A stretch of DNA of 26,533 nucleotides from SZUA-430 sp044375275 (GTDB taxonomy: Bacteria > Pseudomonadota > Alphaproteobacteria > Micropepsales > Micropepsaceae). The position numbers were made by a program, and so were the translations under genes. Positions 1 to 7,559 of the stretch are shown here, piece after piece. How positions within the stretch are numbered: the first letter of the stretch is position 1; every line of letters begins with the position of its first letter. The stretch spans positions 1-26,533 of the forward strand of contig JBILMZ010000018.1 of assembly GCA_044375275.1 (NCBI GenBank), in the 5' to 3' direction. The notes under the pieces are model-generated. The model was given only the letters and a program-made list of their open reading frames with translations, was not told the origin of the DNA and did not search any database.

Positions 1-81
1 CCACATTGGTTCAAAGCAAAAGCGGTAGCATCAGCTCCCGCCATGAACCAGGCGCTCACACCAACCCATTTCCGCAAACTT

Positions 82-196
82 CCCGCTAAAGCGGGTGAGG
101 AAACCGCTGTTTCTCCCCTCGCTTCTTCCGTCGTTTCTCCCCTCGCATTAGCGAGGGGAGTACGTGCGCACCGCAGGTGCTGCACGGGAGGGGAGA
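82..196. repeat. REP-like hairpin element (copy A)
   Basis: This is a non-coding, hairpin-rich stretch upstream of padR. A small perfect hairpin lies at 82-95 (CCCGCT, 2-nt loop, AGCGGG). A perfect 10-bp stem lies at 137-160 (CTCCCCTCGC, loop ATTA, GCGAGGGGAG). It is followed by a second, looser pair (GTGC at 164-167 with GCAC at 182-185) and by GGAGGGGAGA at 187-196, which can also pair with the left arm. The string TTTCTCCCCTCGC occurs twice (110-122 and 134-146). The plan, a GC hairpin with a 4-nt loop followed by GTGC...GCAC and a closing G-run, is shared with the element at 1640-1715. Such GC-rich intergenic palindromes are typical of REP/BIME families. The family assignment is inference. 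Confidence 0.6.
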
Positions 197-204
197 CTGC
201 GGTA

Positions 205-233
205 TTGACAGCCCTGGCCCACATACATAGTAT
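205..233 (+). promoter_or_regulatory. Promoter of the padR-HAAS operon with a possible PadR operator
   Basis: A perfect -35 hexamer TTGACA (205-210) is followed after exactly 17 nt by TAGTAT (228-233; 4 of 6 matches to the -10 consensus). Transcription would begin near 240, about 20 nt before the padR ATG. The -10 is embedded in a small dyad, ATAC-ATA-GTAT (223-233). A repressor bound there would block RNA polymerase. PadR-family regulators commonly repress their own operons through such AT-rich dyads, so autoregulation is a reasonable inference. Confidence 0.6.
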
Positions 234-258
234 CACACAGTACAGGACGACACTGGGT

Positions 259-633
259 ATGCCACCAAACAAGCCACCGCCCGACGACAAGCTGGAGCAC
301 GAGCTGCGCCGCGGCGTCATTGTGCTCGCGGCGCTCTCGCAGCTTGGCACGTGGCAATACGGCTACTCGCTGCGCCAGTCCCTCGCCTCCCGGGGGATGG
401 AGATCGAGGAGGGCACGCTCTACCCCCTGCTGCGCCGACTGGAGACGCAGGGGCTGCTTCTCAGCGAATGGCGTATCGAAGACGGCCCGCCCCGCCGCTA
501 CTACAAGCTGAGCCCCGAGGGACGCGCGCTCTACGCACGCCTGGTCGGGAACTGGAATGGCCTCGTCGACATCGTCGCGGAACTGATCGCGGATGACGGC
601 ACGGGCACGAAGCGCAGGAAGGACAGCAAATGA
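259..633 (+). CDS. PadR family transcriptional regulator
   Basis: This is a 124-aa DNA-binding repressor of the PadR family. The winged-helix signature is clear: EGTLYPLLRRLETQGLL at about residues 51-67 is the recognition helix and wing lead-in, and GPPRRYYKLSPEGRALY at 76-92 is the wing with its typical arginine/tyrosine core. The open frame extends upstream to 43, but that part runs through the REP-like element and the promoter. The ATG at 259, with AGGA at 244-247, is therefore preferred. The stop overlaps the next start by 4 nt (ATGA at 630-633), so the two genes are translationally coupled. PadR genes paired with HAAS-domain membrane proteins are a common arrangement, in which the membrane protein may relay a signal or be the regulated target. 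The inducer is unknown. Confidence 0.9.
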   Translation: MPPNKPPPDDKLEHELRRGVIVLAALSQLGTWQYGYSLRQSLASRGMEIEEGTLYPLLRRLETQGLLLSEWRIEDGPPRRYYKLSPEGRALYARLVGNWNGLVDIVAELIADDGTGTKRRKDSK

Positions 634-1583
634 TGACACCGCAAGCCGTGATCGAAGCCTATGTCAGCGACATTGCGCGCCGCCTGCCACGCGCCAGGCG
701 CAATGACGTGGCGCTGGAGCTGCAGGCCCTGCTGCAGGAGGAACTCCAGGGCAAGGCCGGTGATCGCGGCACAGCCGCTGACGAGGCCATGGCGCTCGAA
801 CTCGTCAATGCCTTTGGCTTGCCGGAAGACGTGGCAGACCGCTATCGCCCGGCCGGCTTCGTGATCATTCCGGCAAACGGGGCAGGCCAGTTCGCGACCA
901 TCGCATTTGTGGGCGTGCTGCTTCAGTGGCTTGTCACCCTGCCGGCGGCCCTTCTGAAGGAACCGGGGCGCGAGCTCGTCATGCTGGGGGCGTGGTGGAC
1001 GTCGCATGGGCTGGGCGCCTTGTGGTGGCCGGGCTTCATGGTGACAGCGGCCATCATCGCAGGCTGGATGCGTCACAGATGGCCGCCCGCCCAGCCAACG
1101 CCATGGCGTCCCCAAAAACAGGACACGGGAGAGATCAACCGCGCTTTGTGGACCCTGGGTGGCATCGCCTCCGCGATCGGTATCGCCATCGTCACCAACG
1201 CCAGCTGGATCTTCGGGCAGCTTCTCTCGCCGCCTGTTGCCACAGCCTTCGCCTTCAGTCCTGACTTCCTGCCGGTGGGTGGCGCCATGGTACTGCTGCT
1301 GTGGAGCCTGAGCGCCTGCACCTATGCCATCGTGTTCTTCGAAGGTCGCTGGCGCGAGCTGACGCGCCGGATCGAACTGGTGCTTTTGGTCGTCTGGTTT
1401 GCAGGCATGACCTGGCTCACGCTGGGCCCAGCCATTTACGTGAGCCCCGTGACCGATGAGGCCGCGAAGGGCTGGCTCTCGCTCATCGCACTCTTCATCC
1501 TCATCGACCTGGGCGTGAAGACCTATCGCTACATGAAACGTCCGCGCATCGCGGACGCACTGGCCGCAATCGCCAGGACCTGA
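630..1583 (+). CDS. HAAS-domain integral membrane protein (PadR partner)
   Basis: This is a 317-aa membrane protein. Residues 1-75 are soluble and resemble the HAAS / permease-prefix domain: a helical segment around YVSDIARRLPRARRNDVALE and then a second helical part ending FGLPEDVADRY. Six hydrophobic segments follow at roughly 88-109, 122-146, 172-197, 213-237, 248-270 and 281-297, with a short basic C-terminal tail. HAAS-type domains are usually found in proteins encoded beside PadR regulators and are thought to link membrane events to regulation. The gene starts inside the padR stop codon. No catalytic motif is visible, so the function of the membrane part is unknown. The domain assignment rests on pattern and context and not on a search. 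Confidence 0.75.
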   Translation: MMTPQAVIEAYVSDIARRLPRARRNDVALELQALLQEELQGKAGDRGTAADEAMALELVNAFGLPEDVADRYRPAGFVIIPANGAGQFATIAFVGVLLQWLVTLPAALLKEPGRELVMLGAWWTSHGLGALWWPGFMVTAAIIAGWMRHRWPPAQPTPWRPQKQDTGEINRALWTLGGIASAIGIAIVTNASWIFGQLLSPPVATAFAFSPDFLPVGGAMVLLLWSLSACTYAIVFFEGRWRELTRRIELVLLVVWFAGMTWLTLGPAIYVSPVTDEAAKGWLSLIALFILIDLGVKTYRYMKRPRIADALAAIART

Positions 1584-1639
1584 AACACCGCCCCGCCTTC
1601 CAGCGCGCGATGGCAAAACAGGACGCCTAAGCCCAGTTT

Positions 1640-1715
1640 CTTCCCCCGATTCATCGGGGGAAGTGGGTGCGCGTGCCGGAGCTTTAGCGGAGGCAGGCTG
1701 CACCCGATGGGGGAA
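1640..1715. repeat. REP-like hairpin element (copy B)
   Basis: A perfect 10-bp hairpin lies at 1640-1663 (CTTCCCCCGA, loop TTCA, TCGGGGGAAG). It is followed by GGGTGC (1665-1670) pairing with GCACCC (1700-1705), and then by TGGGGGAA (1708-1715), which can pair with the left arm of the first hairpin. It has the same plan and orientation as copy A at 82-196. It lies in the 203-nt gap between the HAAS gene and the photolyase. There is no T-run, so it is not a standard terminator, although it could still slow transcription or protect mRNA ends. Confidence 0.6.
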
Positions 1716-1786
1716 CCAGGCGCTCCCTCTTCCGTTGACGCCACTCCTATACCAATCCAGAAACCCTCCAAGTCCGTACACGTTTT

Positions 1787-3208
1787 ATGACCACCTCTCC
1801 GCCCGTCCTCCTCTGGTTCCGCCAGGACCTGCGCCTTTCCGACAACCCGGCCCTGGTAGCGGCCGCGCGCAAGGGACCCGTCATCCCGGTCTACATCCTC
1901 GACGATGAAGCTGCGGACCAATGGAAGCGCGGCGGTGCCTCGCGGTGGTGGCTTCACCACAGCCTTGCCGCACTGGACAAAGACCTCCAGAAGCTTGGCA
2001 GCCGCCTCATCCTGCGCCGCGGCCCTTCAGCCAAAGTCCTCAAGGCACTGGTCACAGAAACCGGCGCGCTAGCCGTCCACTGGAACCGGCAATACGAACC
2101 CTGGGCCATTGCCCGCGACACGCACCTCAAGGAACAGCTGAAAGCCAACGGGCTCCAGACCGAAAGCTTCAACGCCTCCCTCCTGCGCGAACCCTGGGAG
2201 ATGAAGACCGGCGCAGGCGGCCCCTACCGGGTCTTCACGCCCTTCTGGCGCGCCGTTCGTGCCGACACGACATCCATCGACCTGTCTCCCGCACCCCGGC
2301 AGATCAAGGGTCCCGACGCATGGCCCAAGTCGGAACTCCTCGCCTCCTGGAAACTCCTGCCGACAAAGCCCGACTGGGCAACCGGCTTCGGTCCGCTCTG
2401 GACGCCAGGTGAGCGCGGCGCCCGCAAGCGCCTCGACACCTTCCTGTCCAGCGCACTCGACGGATACGCCGGCAATCGCGACCGCCCCGACATCGAGGCC
2501 ACCTCACGCCTGTCCCCGCATCTCCACTTTGGCGAGATCAGCCCGCGTCAGGTCTGCAAGGCCGCCATGGCACATGCCCAATCCCAGGGACAGGAGAGCG
2601 GCGCCGACAAGTTCATGTCGGAAGTCGGCTGGCGCGAATTCTCGTATCACCTGCTCTATCATTTCCCGCATCTGCCGGAGCGCAATTACCGCGAGACATT
2701 CGACGCCTTTCCCTGGAACGACGATGACACCACGTTCAGGAAATGGACCCGCGGCCAGACCGGCTATCCCGTCGTTGACGCGGGCATGCGCGAACTCTGG
2801 GCGACCGGCTACATGCACAATCGCGTTCGCATGGTGGCCGCCTCGTTCCTGATCAAGCACCTGCTCATTCCCTGGCAGCGCGGTGCGAATTGGTTCTGGG
2901 ACACGCTCCTCGACGCCGATCTCGCCAACAACTCGGCCAGCTGGCAGTGGGTCGCCGGATCGGGCGCCGATGCGGCCCCCTACTTCCGCATCTTCAACCC
3001 TGTCATGCAGGGCGAAAAGTTCGATCCCGAGGGAATCTATGTCCGTCGCTGGATCCCGGAACTCGCCAAGTGCCCGGATCGCTTCATTCACCGCCCCTGG
3101 GAAGCGCCCGAATTCACGTCATTGCGCTACCCAGCCCCCATCGTCGACCACGGCATGGCCCGCGACCGCGCGCTGAAGGCATTCCAGTCCCTGCCAAAGG
3201 CCGGGTAG
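1787..3208 (+). CDS. phr: Deoxyribodipyrimidine photolyase (class I CPD type)
   Basis: This 473-aa enzyme uses blue light and reduced FAD to split cyclobutane pyrimidine dimers in DNA. The N-terminal antenna domain starts with the family hallmark LLWFRQDLRLSDNPAL (8-23). The FAD domain shows TSRLSPHLHFGE (239-250), GWREFSYHLL (281-290), WTRGQTGYPVVDAGMREL (320-337) and GYMHNRVRMVAASFL (341-355). The three tryptophans of the electron-transfer chain known from E. coli (W306, W359, W382) correspond to W310, W363 and W386, all with the same offset of four, so the enzyme looks complete and photoreducible. Length is normal for the family. A DASH-type or cryptochrome role cannot be excluded but fits less well. 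A second, unrelated-type photolyase lies at 5990-7555. Confidence 0.93.
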   Translation: MTTSPPVLLWFRQDLRLSDNPALVAAARKGPVIPVYILDDEAADQWKRGGASRWWLHHSLAALDKDLQKLGSRLILRRGPSAKVLKALVTETGALAVHWNRQYEPWAIARDTHLKEQLKANGLQTESFNASLLREPWEMKTGAGGPYRVFTPFWRAVRADTTSIDLSPAPRQIKGPDAWPKSELLASWKLLPTKPDWATGFGPLWTPGERGARKRLDTFLSSALDGYAGNRDRPDIEATSRLSPHLHFGEISPRQVCKAAMAHAQSQGQESGADKFMSEVGWREFSYHLLYHFPHLPERNYRETFDAFPWNDDDTTFRKWTRGQTGYPVVDAGMRELWATGYMHNRVRMVAASFLIKHLLIPWQRGANWFWDTLLDADLANNSASWQWVAGSGADAAPYFRIFNPVMQGEKFDPEGIYVRRWIPELAKCPDRFIHRPWEAPEFTSLRYPAPIVDHGMARDRALKAFQSLPKAG

Positions 3209-3256
3209 CACGCGGTGACAAGCTTCCATTGAAATGAGGACGCCTTTGCTCCAAGT

Positions 3257-3276
3257 TCCGCCCCTCATTAGCGGAG
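3257..3276 (+). promoter_or_regulatory. Small hairpin overlapping the SDR ribosome binding site
   Basis: TCCGC (3257-3261) can pair with GCGGA (3271-3275) around a 9-nt loop. The right arm covers most of the GGAG Shine-Dalgarno sequence (3273-3276) that precedes the SDR start at 3283. The stem is only 5 bp, so an effect on translation is speculative. The loop ends in ATTA, as in the hairpin of the REP-like copy A. Confidence 0.3.
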
Positions 3277-3282
3277 CTCACC

Positions 3283-4065
3283 ATGGCCTATTCACCCTTC
3301 AACCTCGCCGGCAAGGTCGCGCTCATCACGGGCGGAAATGGCGGCATCGGTCTCGGCATGGCCGACGCGATGGCACAGTCGGGCGCCGACATCGTGATCT
3401 GGGGAACCAACGAGGACAAGAACCACGCCGCCGAAGCGTCATTGAAGAAGCACGGCGTTCGCGTCGCCTCCTTCAAGGTCGATGTCTCGAACGAAGCCGA
3501 GGTGGCCAAGGCCATGCAGGGTTCCGTTGCGAAGATGGGCCGCGTTGACTCGGTGTTCGCGAATGCCGGCATTGGCTCGGCCGCGCGCTCCTTCATCGAC
3601 ATGACGACGGAGCAGTACCGCAAGGTCCTCGCGGTCAATCTTGACGGCGTGTTCTTCACGATGCGCGAGGCCGCCCGCCACATGCGCGAGCGCGCAGCAA
3701 CTGGCGACAAGGGCGGATCGCTCGTCGGCATCGCCAGCGTGGCCGCCATCGAAGGCGCCGCCCGCAACGAGCACTACGCCGCGACCAAGGGCGGCGTCAT
3801 CTCGATGATGAAATCCATCGCCGTCGAGTTCGCCCGCGACGGTGTCCGCGCCAACACGATCCTGCCCGGCTGGATTGCCACCGACATGACGGCCGGCGCG
3901 CAGACTTCCCCCGCCTTTACGGAAAAGGTCATCCCGCGGGTGCCCATGCGACGCTGGGGTGAGCCCGCGGACTTTGGCGGGATCGCCGTTTACCTGGCCA
4001 GCAACGCCTCGGCCTTCCACACGGGCGACACATTCGTGATTGATGGTGGCTACACCATATTCTGA
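3283..4065 (+). CDS. SDR family NAD(P)-dependent oxidoreductase
   Basis: This 260-aa classical short-chain dehydrogenase/reductase has a Rossmann fold with the cofactor loop TGGNGGIG at 16-23 and NAGIG at 94-98. The catalytic tetrad is visible as N119, S152, Y165 and K169 (YAATKG at 165-170). The C-terminal GDTFVIDGGYTIF is typical of the 3-oxoacyl-ACP-reductase/glucose-dehydrogenase-like branch. The substrate cannot be read from the sequence. The start has GGAG 6 nt upstream. The gene lies 74 nt downstream of the photolyase on the same strand and may be co-transcribed with it, although no functional link is known. Confidence 0.88.
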   Translation: MAYSPFNLAGKVALITGGNGGIGLGMADAMAQSGADIVIWGTNEDKNHAAEASLKKHGVRVASFKVDVSNEAEVAKAMQGSVAKMGRVDSVFANAGIGSAARSFIDMTTEQYRKVLAVNLDGVFFTMREAARHMRERAATGDKGGSLVGIASVAAIEGAARNEHYAATKGGVISMMKSIAVEFARDGVRANTILPGWIATDMTAGAQTSPAFTEKVIPRVPMRRWGEPADFGGIAVYLASNASAFHTGDTFVIDGGYTIF

Positions 4066-4220
4066 GGCCGGACATTCTGAGCCCCGACGCTACGTTCCGC
4101 AGTATTACAGCCCAGGCACGCGCAAACGCGTCGCAGTTTCCTTCGCGAACGCGGCAAAATGCAGGCTGGAATCCGCACGCTTGCAGGCGCATCTGACAGT
4201 CCTACCAACCGAGGTGATCC

Positions 4221-4661
4221 ATGCGTAAATTCCCCTTTGCCCTTGGAGCAAGTGCAGTCATCGTGGCGTTGACCATGGGCGCAGCCCATGCTGCCGCCCC
4301 CGCTCCCGCACCGACCGTCATCAAGGATGCGACAGGCGCAAAATTCACGGGTGACGCGACAGCTGGTGAAAAGTCCTATCGCACGTGCGTCGCCTGCCAC
4401 AAGATTGAGGTCGGAAAGAACGGCATCGGCCCGTCCCTGCACGGCGTTTCGGGCCGCAAGGCGGGTTCTCTCGCCGGCTACAACTTCTCGGGCCCGATGA
4501 AGAACTCGAAACTGACCTGGGACGACCAGACCTTCTCGGACTACCTTGAGAATCCGCGCAAGAAGGTCCCCGGCACGAAAATGACCTATGCCGGCATGCG
4601 CAAGCCGCAGGACCGCGCGAACGTGATCGCCTACATCAAGAAGGCCAGCGCGCCCAAATAG
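4221..4661 (+). CDS. Class I c-type cytochrome, periplasmic
   Basis: This 146-aa protein has a signal peptide (basic MRK, hydrophobic 5-20, cleavage near AHA-A at 22-25). It carries one haem-binding CVACH motif at 56-60 and a likely axial methionine M121 in PGTKMTYAGM. This is the compact cytochrome c / c2 / c556-like fold used as a soluble electron carrier between respiratory or photosynthetic complexes. The ribosome site is excellent (GAGGTGAT, 5 nt before ATG). The gene stands alone on the plus strand after a 155-nt gap and is closed by a strong terminator, which suggests its own transcript. The redox partner is unknown. Confidence 0.9.
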   Translation: MRKFPFALGASAVIVALTMGAAHAAAPAPAPTVIKDATGAKFTGDATAGEKSYRTCVACHKIEVGKNGIGPSLHGVSGRKAGSLAGYNFSGPMKNSKLTWDDQTFSDYLENPRKKVPGTKMTYAGMRKPQDRANVIAYIKKASAPK

Positions 4662-4687
4662 GTTCGATCCGCAAGACGCATGCAGTG

Positions 4688-4717
4688 GGGCCGGCTGCAA
4701 CGCCGGCCCTATTTTTT
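4688..4717 (+). terminator. Rho-independent terminator after cytochrome c
   Basis: A perfect 8-bp GC stem, GGGCCGGC (4688-4695) and GCCGGCCC (4702-4709), closes a 6-nt loop and is followed by TATTTTTT. It lies 27 nt after the cytochrome c stop and just before the stop of the convergent MDR gene (4722). The hairpin may serve both directions, but the T-run favours the plus strand. Confidence 0.88.
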
Positions 4718-4721
4718 GGCC

Positions 4722-5696
4722 TTAGCCGACGCTCAGCACTGTCTTGCCGAGCCCCTTGCCACTGAGCGCGAACAGCAGCGCCTCGCGGAACTCCTCAAAC
4801 GCAAAGACACGGCCCACGGCGGGCTGGAAACGGCCCTCGCTCACCCAAGTCAGCAACTGCTGCACATGCGCGCCTGCACGCTGCCACTCGAACATCATGA
4901 ACTGACGCACATCGACGCCAAGCAGGCCCGCCCCCTTCATGAGCGTCAGGTTCGACGGCAGCGACGGGATGGGTCCGCCCGCAAATCCCACCACAAGGTG
5001 ACGACCTCCCCAGGCGACCGACCGGAACGCAGGCTCGAACAGCGCACCGCAGACCGGATCAAATATGACATGGGGGCCCTTGCCACCGGTCAGCACCTTG
5101 AGGCGGTCGCGCCACCCTTCAGCCTGCGTATCGATGCTGGAGGCAGCCCCATGCTTCATCGCAAAGGCGCGCTTTTCCTCGGTGCTGGCACAGGCAATGA
5201 CATGCGCCCCGAGCAGCTTGCCCAGCTGGACCGCAGCAAGCCCGACGCCACCAGCCGCACCTGTAACGAGAAGCGTCTCGCCCGCTGCAAGGCGGGCCCG
5301 GTCCTGCAATCCGTGCAGGGCCGTGAGATAGTTGACGCGAAACGCCGCCGCCTGGGCAAAGTCCAGAGCTTCCGGAATGGGCGTCACCAGCGGAGCGCCG
5401 ACGACAACCTCCTCGGCAAACCCGCCCGCCGCTTGCGCCATCACACGCATGCCGGGCTTTAACGCTCCCGCGTCGGACCCGACGGCCTCGATGACACCGC
5501 TGATCTCCATGCCTGGCGTATGCGGTAGCGCCGGCTTGACCTGGTACTTGCCCAGCGCGACGAGCGCATCGACGTAACCAACCCCGCACGCCTTCACGCG
5601 CACGAGCACCTGGCTCTTCTCGGGAACAGGCGATGGCCGCTCCATCAGTCGATAGGAATCGATCCTGTCGAGATCGGTGGCTTCAATGAGGCGCAT
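4722..5696 (-). CDS. NADPH:quinone oxidoreductase-like MDR enzyme
   Basis: This is a 324-aa member of the medium-chain dehydrogenase/reductase superfamily, of the zinc-independent quinone oxidoreductase type. It has an N-terminal GroES-like domain (VKACGVGYVDALVALGKY at 34-51, GMEISGVIEAVG at 62-73) and a Rossmann domain with the NADPH loop GAAGGVG at 146-152. The cysteines needed for structural zinc are absent. The open frame extends 25 residues further upstream, but that part has no protein character. MRLIEATD at 5696, with GGAG 11 nt upstream, matches the family start. The expected reaction is NADPH-dependent reduction of quinones or related enones. The gene is divergent from the DUF2256 gene. 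Confidence 0.88.
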   Translation of the reverse strand: MRLIEATDLDRIDSYRLMERPSPVPEKSQVLVRVKACGVGYVDALVALGKYQVKPALPHTPGMEISGVIEAVGSDAGALKPGMRVMAQAAGGFAEEVVVGAPLVTPIPEALDFAQAAAFRVNYLTALHGLQDRARLAAGETLLVTGAAGGVGLAAVQLGKLLGAHVIACASTEEKRAFAMKHGAASSIDTQAEGWRDRLKVLTGGKGPHVIFDPVCGALFEPAFRSVAWGGRHLVVGFAGGPIPSLPSNLTLMKGAGLLGVDVRQFMMFEWQRAGAHVQQLLTWVSEGRFQPAVGRVFAFEEFREALLFALSGKGLGKTVLSVG

Positions 5697-5759
5697 GGGA
5701 AGGCAGGCTCCGGATGGACAAGGCCTGCACACTACTGCGCGCCCGCGTTCCTGCAATCC

Positions 5760-5779
5760 CTCGCGTCGCAAGACGCGGG
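5760..5779 (+). other. Small GNRA-loop hairpin upstream of DUF2256
   Basis: CGCGTC (5762-5767) pairs with GACGCG (5772-5777) around GCAA, a stable GNRA-type tetraloop. The stem extends by one wobble and one C-G pair. It lies 35 nt before the DUF2256 start in the 118-nt divergent region. No T-run follows. A role in leader stability is possible but unproven. Confidence 0.4.
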
Positions 5780-5814
5780 TTGTCAGCCATCATGTTTCAC
5801 GCTAGGTCCGAGGC

Positions 5815-5982
5815 ATGGCCAAGGGCACGAGAAAAACCGCAAATGGCGTGAAGCGCAGCAAATCAGCGCTTCCCTCAAAAACCTGCGTGGCGTGTGGGCG
5901 CCCCTTCACCTGGCGCAAGAAGTGGGAACGTGACTGGGAAAACGTAAGGTTCTGCTCCGACCGGTGCAGGAAGGCACGCTGA
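5815..5982 (+). CDS. DUF2256 domain small zinc-ribbon protein
   Basis: This small gene encodes 55 residues. A basic N-terminal tail is followed by the DUF2256 core SKTCVACGRPFTWRKKWERD (21-40) and then FCSDRCRKAR at the C-terminus. Four cysteines (C24, C27, C47, C51) form a CxxC...CxxxC zinc-ribbon pattern. DUF2256 proteins are of unknown function and are often encoded next to cryptochrome/photolyase-family genes, as here. The stop lies only 7 nt from the stop of the convergent FeS photolyase (5990-7555). GAGG precedes the ATG closely (5809-5812 region), which is rather short spacing. The identification rests on the very characteristic C-x-A-C-G-R-P-F-T-W-R-K-K-W-E-R-D-W motif. Confidence 0.88.
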   Translation: MAKGTRKTANGVKRSKSALPSKTCVACGRPFTWRKKWERDWENVRFCSDRCRKAR

Positions 5983-5989
5983 CAGCGCG

Positions 5990-7555
5990 CTAGCCCCGGT
6001 CCGTCCCGTGGCGATCAAGCCGTTCAAGAAAGCCAGCCGCCGACTTGTGCAGTTCCGCCCGGTCCTCCTCCGCAAAGCGGTCATAGGTGCGATACATCTG
6101 CGCCATGCGCGGGTTCGACTGGAACCGCGCGCGGTGCCGCGCGAGGAAGTCCCAGTAAAGCGCGTTGAACGGACACGCATCCGGCCCCGTTCGTTTCTTC
6201 ACCTTGTACCTGCAGCTGCCGCAATAGTCGCTCATGCGATCTATATAGGCGCCACTCGACGCATAGGGCTTGGACGCAACGAGCCCGCCATCGGCAAACT
6301 GGCTCATGCCGATCGTGTTCGGCGCCTCGACCCACTCCAGCGCATCCGCATAGACGGCAAGGTACCACTCATGAACCTCTCGTGGATCAATGCCGCTCAG
6401 CAGCGCAAAGTTGCCTGTCACCATCAGGCGCTGGATATGGTGCGCATAGGCGTGTTCGCGCGTCTGCGAAATGACGGCCTGCATGCAGGCCATGTCCGTT
6501 TCCGCCGTCCAGTACATGGAGGGAAGGGAGCGCGTGGCACCCAGCGCATTCAGTCCGGTATAGGATGGTCCTGCGAGCCAGTAGATCCCGCGAACAAACT
6601 CACGCCAGCCAATGACCTGGCGGATGAAACCCTCCACGGCATTCAGCGGCGCCCGCCCTTCATGATAAGCAGCTTCAGCCAACCGGCACAACTCAAGCGG
6701 ATCGAGAAGTCCCACGTTCAGAAGTGGCGACAGGACGCTGTGATACATGAAGCTTTCGCCACGCAGCATCGCGTCCTGGTAGTCACCAAAGTGAGGCAGC
6801 ATGCGTGAAACGAAATGCGCGGCAGCCTGCAGGGCTCCATCGCGCGTCACCGGAAACCCGAACGGACGCAGGTCTCCGAAGTGGTTTCCAAAGCGCTGCC
6901 CCACGAGGTCCAGGACCTCGGCCGTCCGCGCATCCGGTTCAAAAGCGAGAGGTCGCGGCATGAACAGGTCAGCGCGCGCCGGCTTGCGGTTCTCGTGATC
7001 GAAGTTCCATTGACCGCCAACGGGCTTGTCGCCATCCATGAGCAGGCCGGTGCGTCGGCGCATGTCGCGGTAGAAATACTCCATCCGCAACTGCTTGCGC
7101 CCGGCAGCCCAGTCCCTGAATTCGGCTCGGGAGCAGAGGAACCGCCCATCCTCCCTGACATCCACCGGCCGCCCGGTTGCTGAAGCCCATTCACCCTGAA
7201 GCGCAACAACGCGATGCTCCGAAGCGGCCGTTGTCACGATCCCTTGTGCTTGGTGCCGCCTGACCGCACGCACCACTTCGCCAGTCAGCGAGCCTGTATT
7301 TCCCGGATCATCGAGCTTCACATAGTCGACGCGCCACCCTTCAGCCCGCAGCTCGTCGGCAAAGCCACGCATCGCGGCAAAGAAGAAAGCGATCTTCTTC
7401 TTGTGATGGCGCACATAGCCGGTCTCGTCGGCGACCTCTGCCATGAGGACTACGTCTCGCTGCCGGTCGCCGTCAGCAAGCACGGCGATCCCCGGCGTCA
7501 GCTGGTCACCCAGCACGACACGCAGAAAACCGCTTCTTTCAGGTTTTTGAGGCAT
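5990..7555 (-). CDS. phrB: Cryptochrome/photolyase family protein, FeS (6-4) PhrB type
   Basis: This 521-aa flavoprotein belongs to the FeS-BCP branch (bacterial (6-4) photolyases and CryB). The opening FLRVVLGDQLTPGI, the block GWREFVRGIYW (316-326), TREHAYAHHIQRLMVTGNF (365-383) and the C-terminal YCGSCRYK...DACPFNALYW are typical. Four cysteines at C357, C445, C448 and C461 match the [4Fe-4S] ligands of Agrobacterium PhrB (350, 438, 441, 454) with a constant offset of seven, so the cluster should be present. The expected activity is light-driven repair of (6-4) photoproducts, and a sensory cryptochrome role is the alternative. It follows the autotransporter gene by 45 nt on the same strand, with a perfect hairpin in that gap, and converges on the DUF2256 gene. 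Confidence 0.92.
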   Translation of the reverse strand: MPQKPERSGFLRVVLGDQLTPGIAVLADGDRQRDVVLMAEVADETGYVRHHKKKIAFFFAAMRGFADELRAEGWRVDYVKLDDPGNTGSLTGEVVRAVRRHQAQGIVTTAASEHRVVALQGEWASATGRPVDVREDGRFLCSRAEFRDWAAGRKQLRMEYFYRDMRRRTGLLMDGDKPVGGQWNFDHENRKPARADLFMPRPLAFEPDARTAEVLDLVGQRFGNHFGDLRPFGFPVTRDGALQAAAHFVSRMLPHFGDYQDAMLRGESFMYHSVLSPLLNVGLLDPLELCRLAEAAYHEGRAPLNAVEGFIRQVIGWREFVRGIYWLAGPSYTGLNALGATRSLPSMYWTAETDMACMQAVISQTREHAYAHHIQRLMVTGNFALLSGIDPREVHEWYLAVYADALEWVEAPNTIGMSQFADGGLVASKPYASSGAYIDRMSDYCGSCRYKVKKRTGPDACPFNALYWDFLARHRARFQSNPRMAQMYRTYDRFAEEDRAELHKSAAGFLERLDRHGTDRG

Positions 7556-7559
7556 GTGT

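Noticed and set aside
1735..1763. TTGACG before the photolyase gene as a -35 element
   Set aside because: No -10-like hexamer lies 16-18 nt downstream.
531..1781. 416-codon minus-strand frame opposite the HAAS gene
   Set aside because: Its composition (many H, R, G, Q, P) is typical of the antisense of a GC-rich gene, and the plus strand carries a recognisable membrane protein.
4680..5462. 260-codon plus-strand frame opposite the MDR enzyme
   Set aside because: It has no domain character, begins inside the cytochrome c terminator region and is opposite a well-recognised enzyme.
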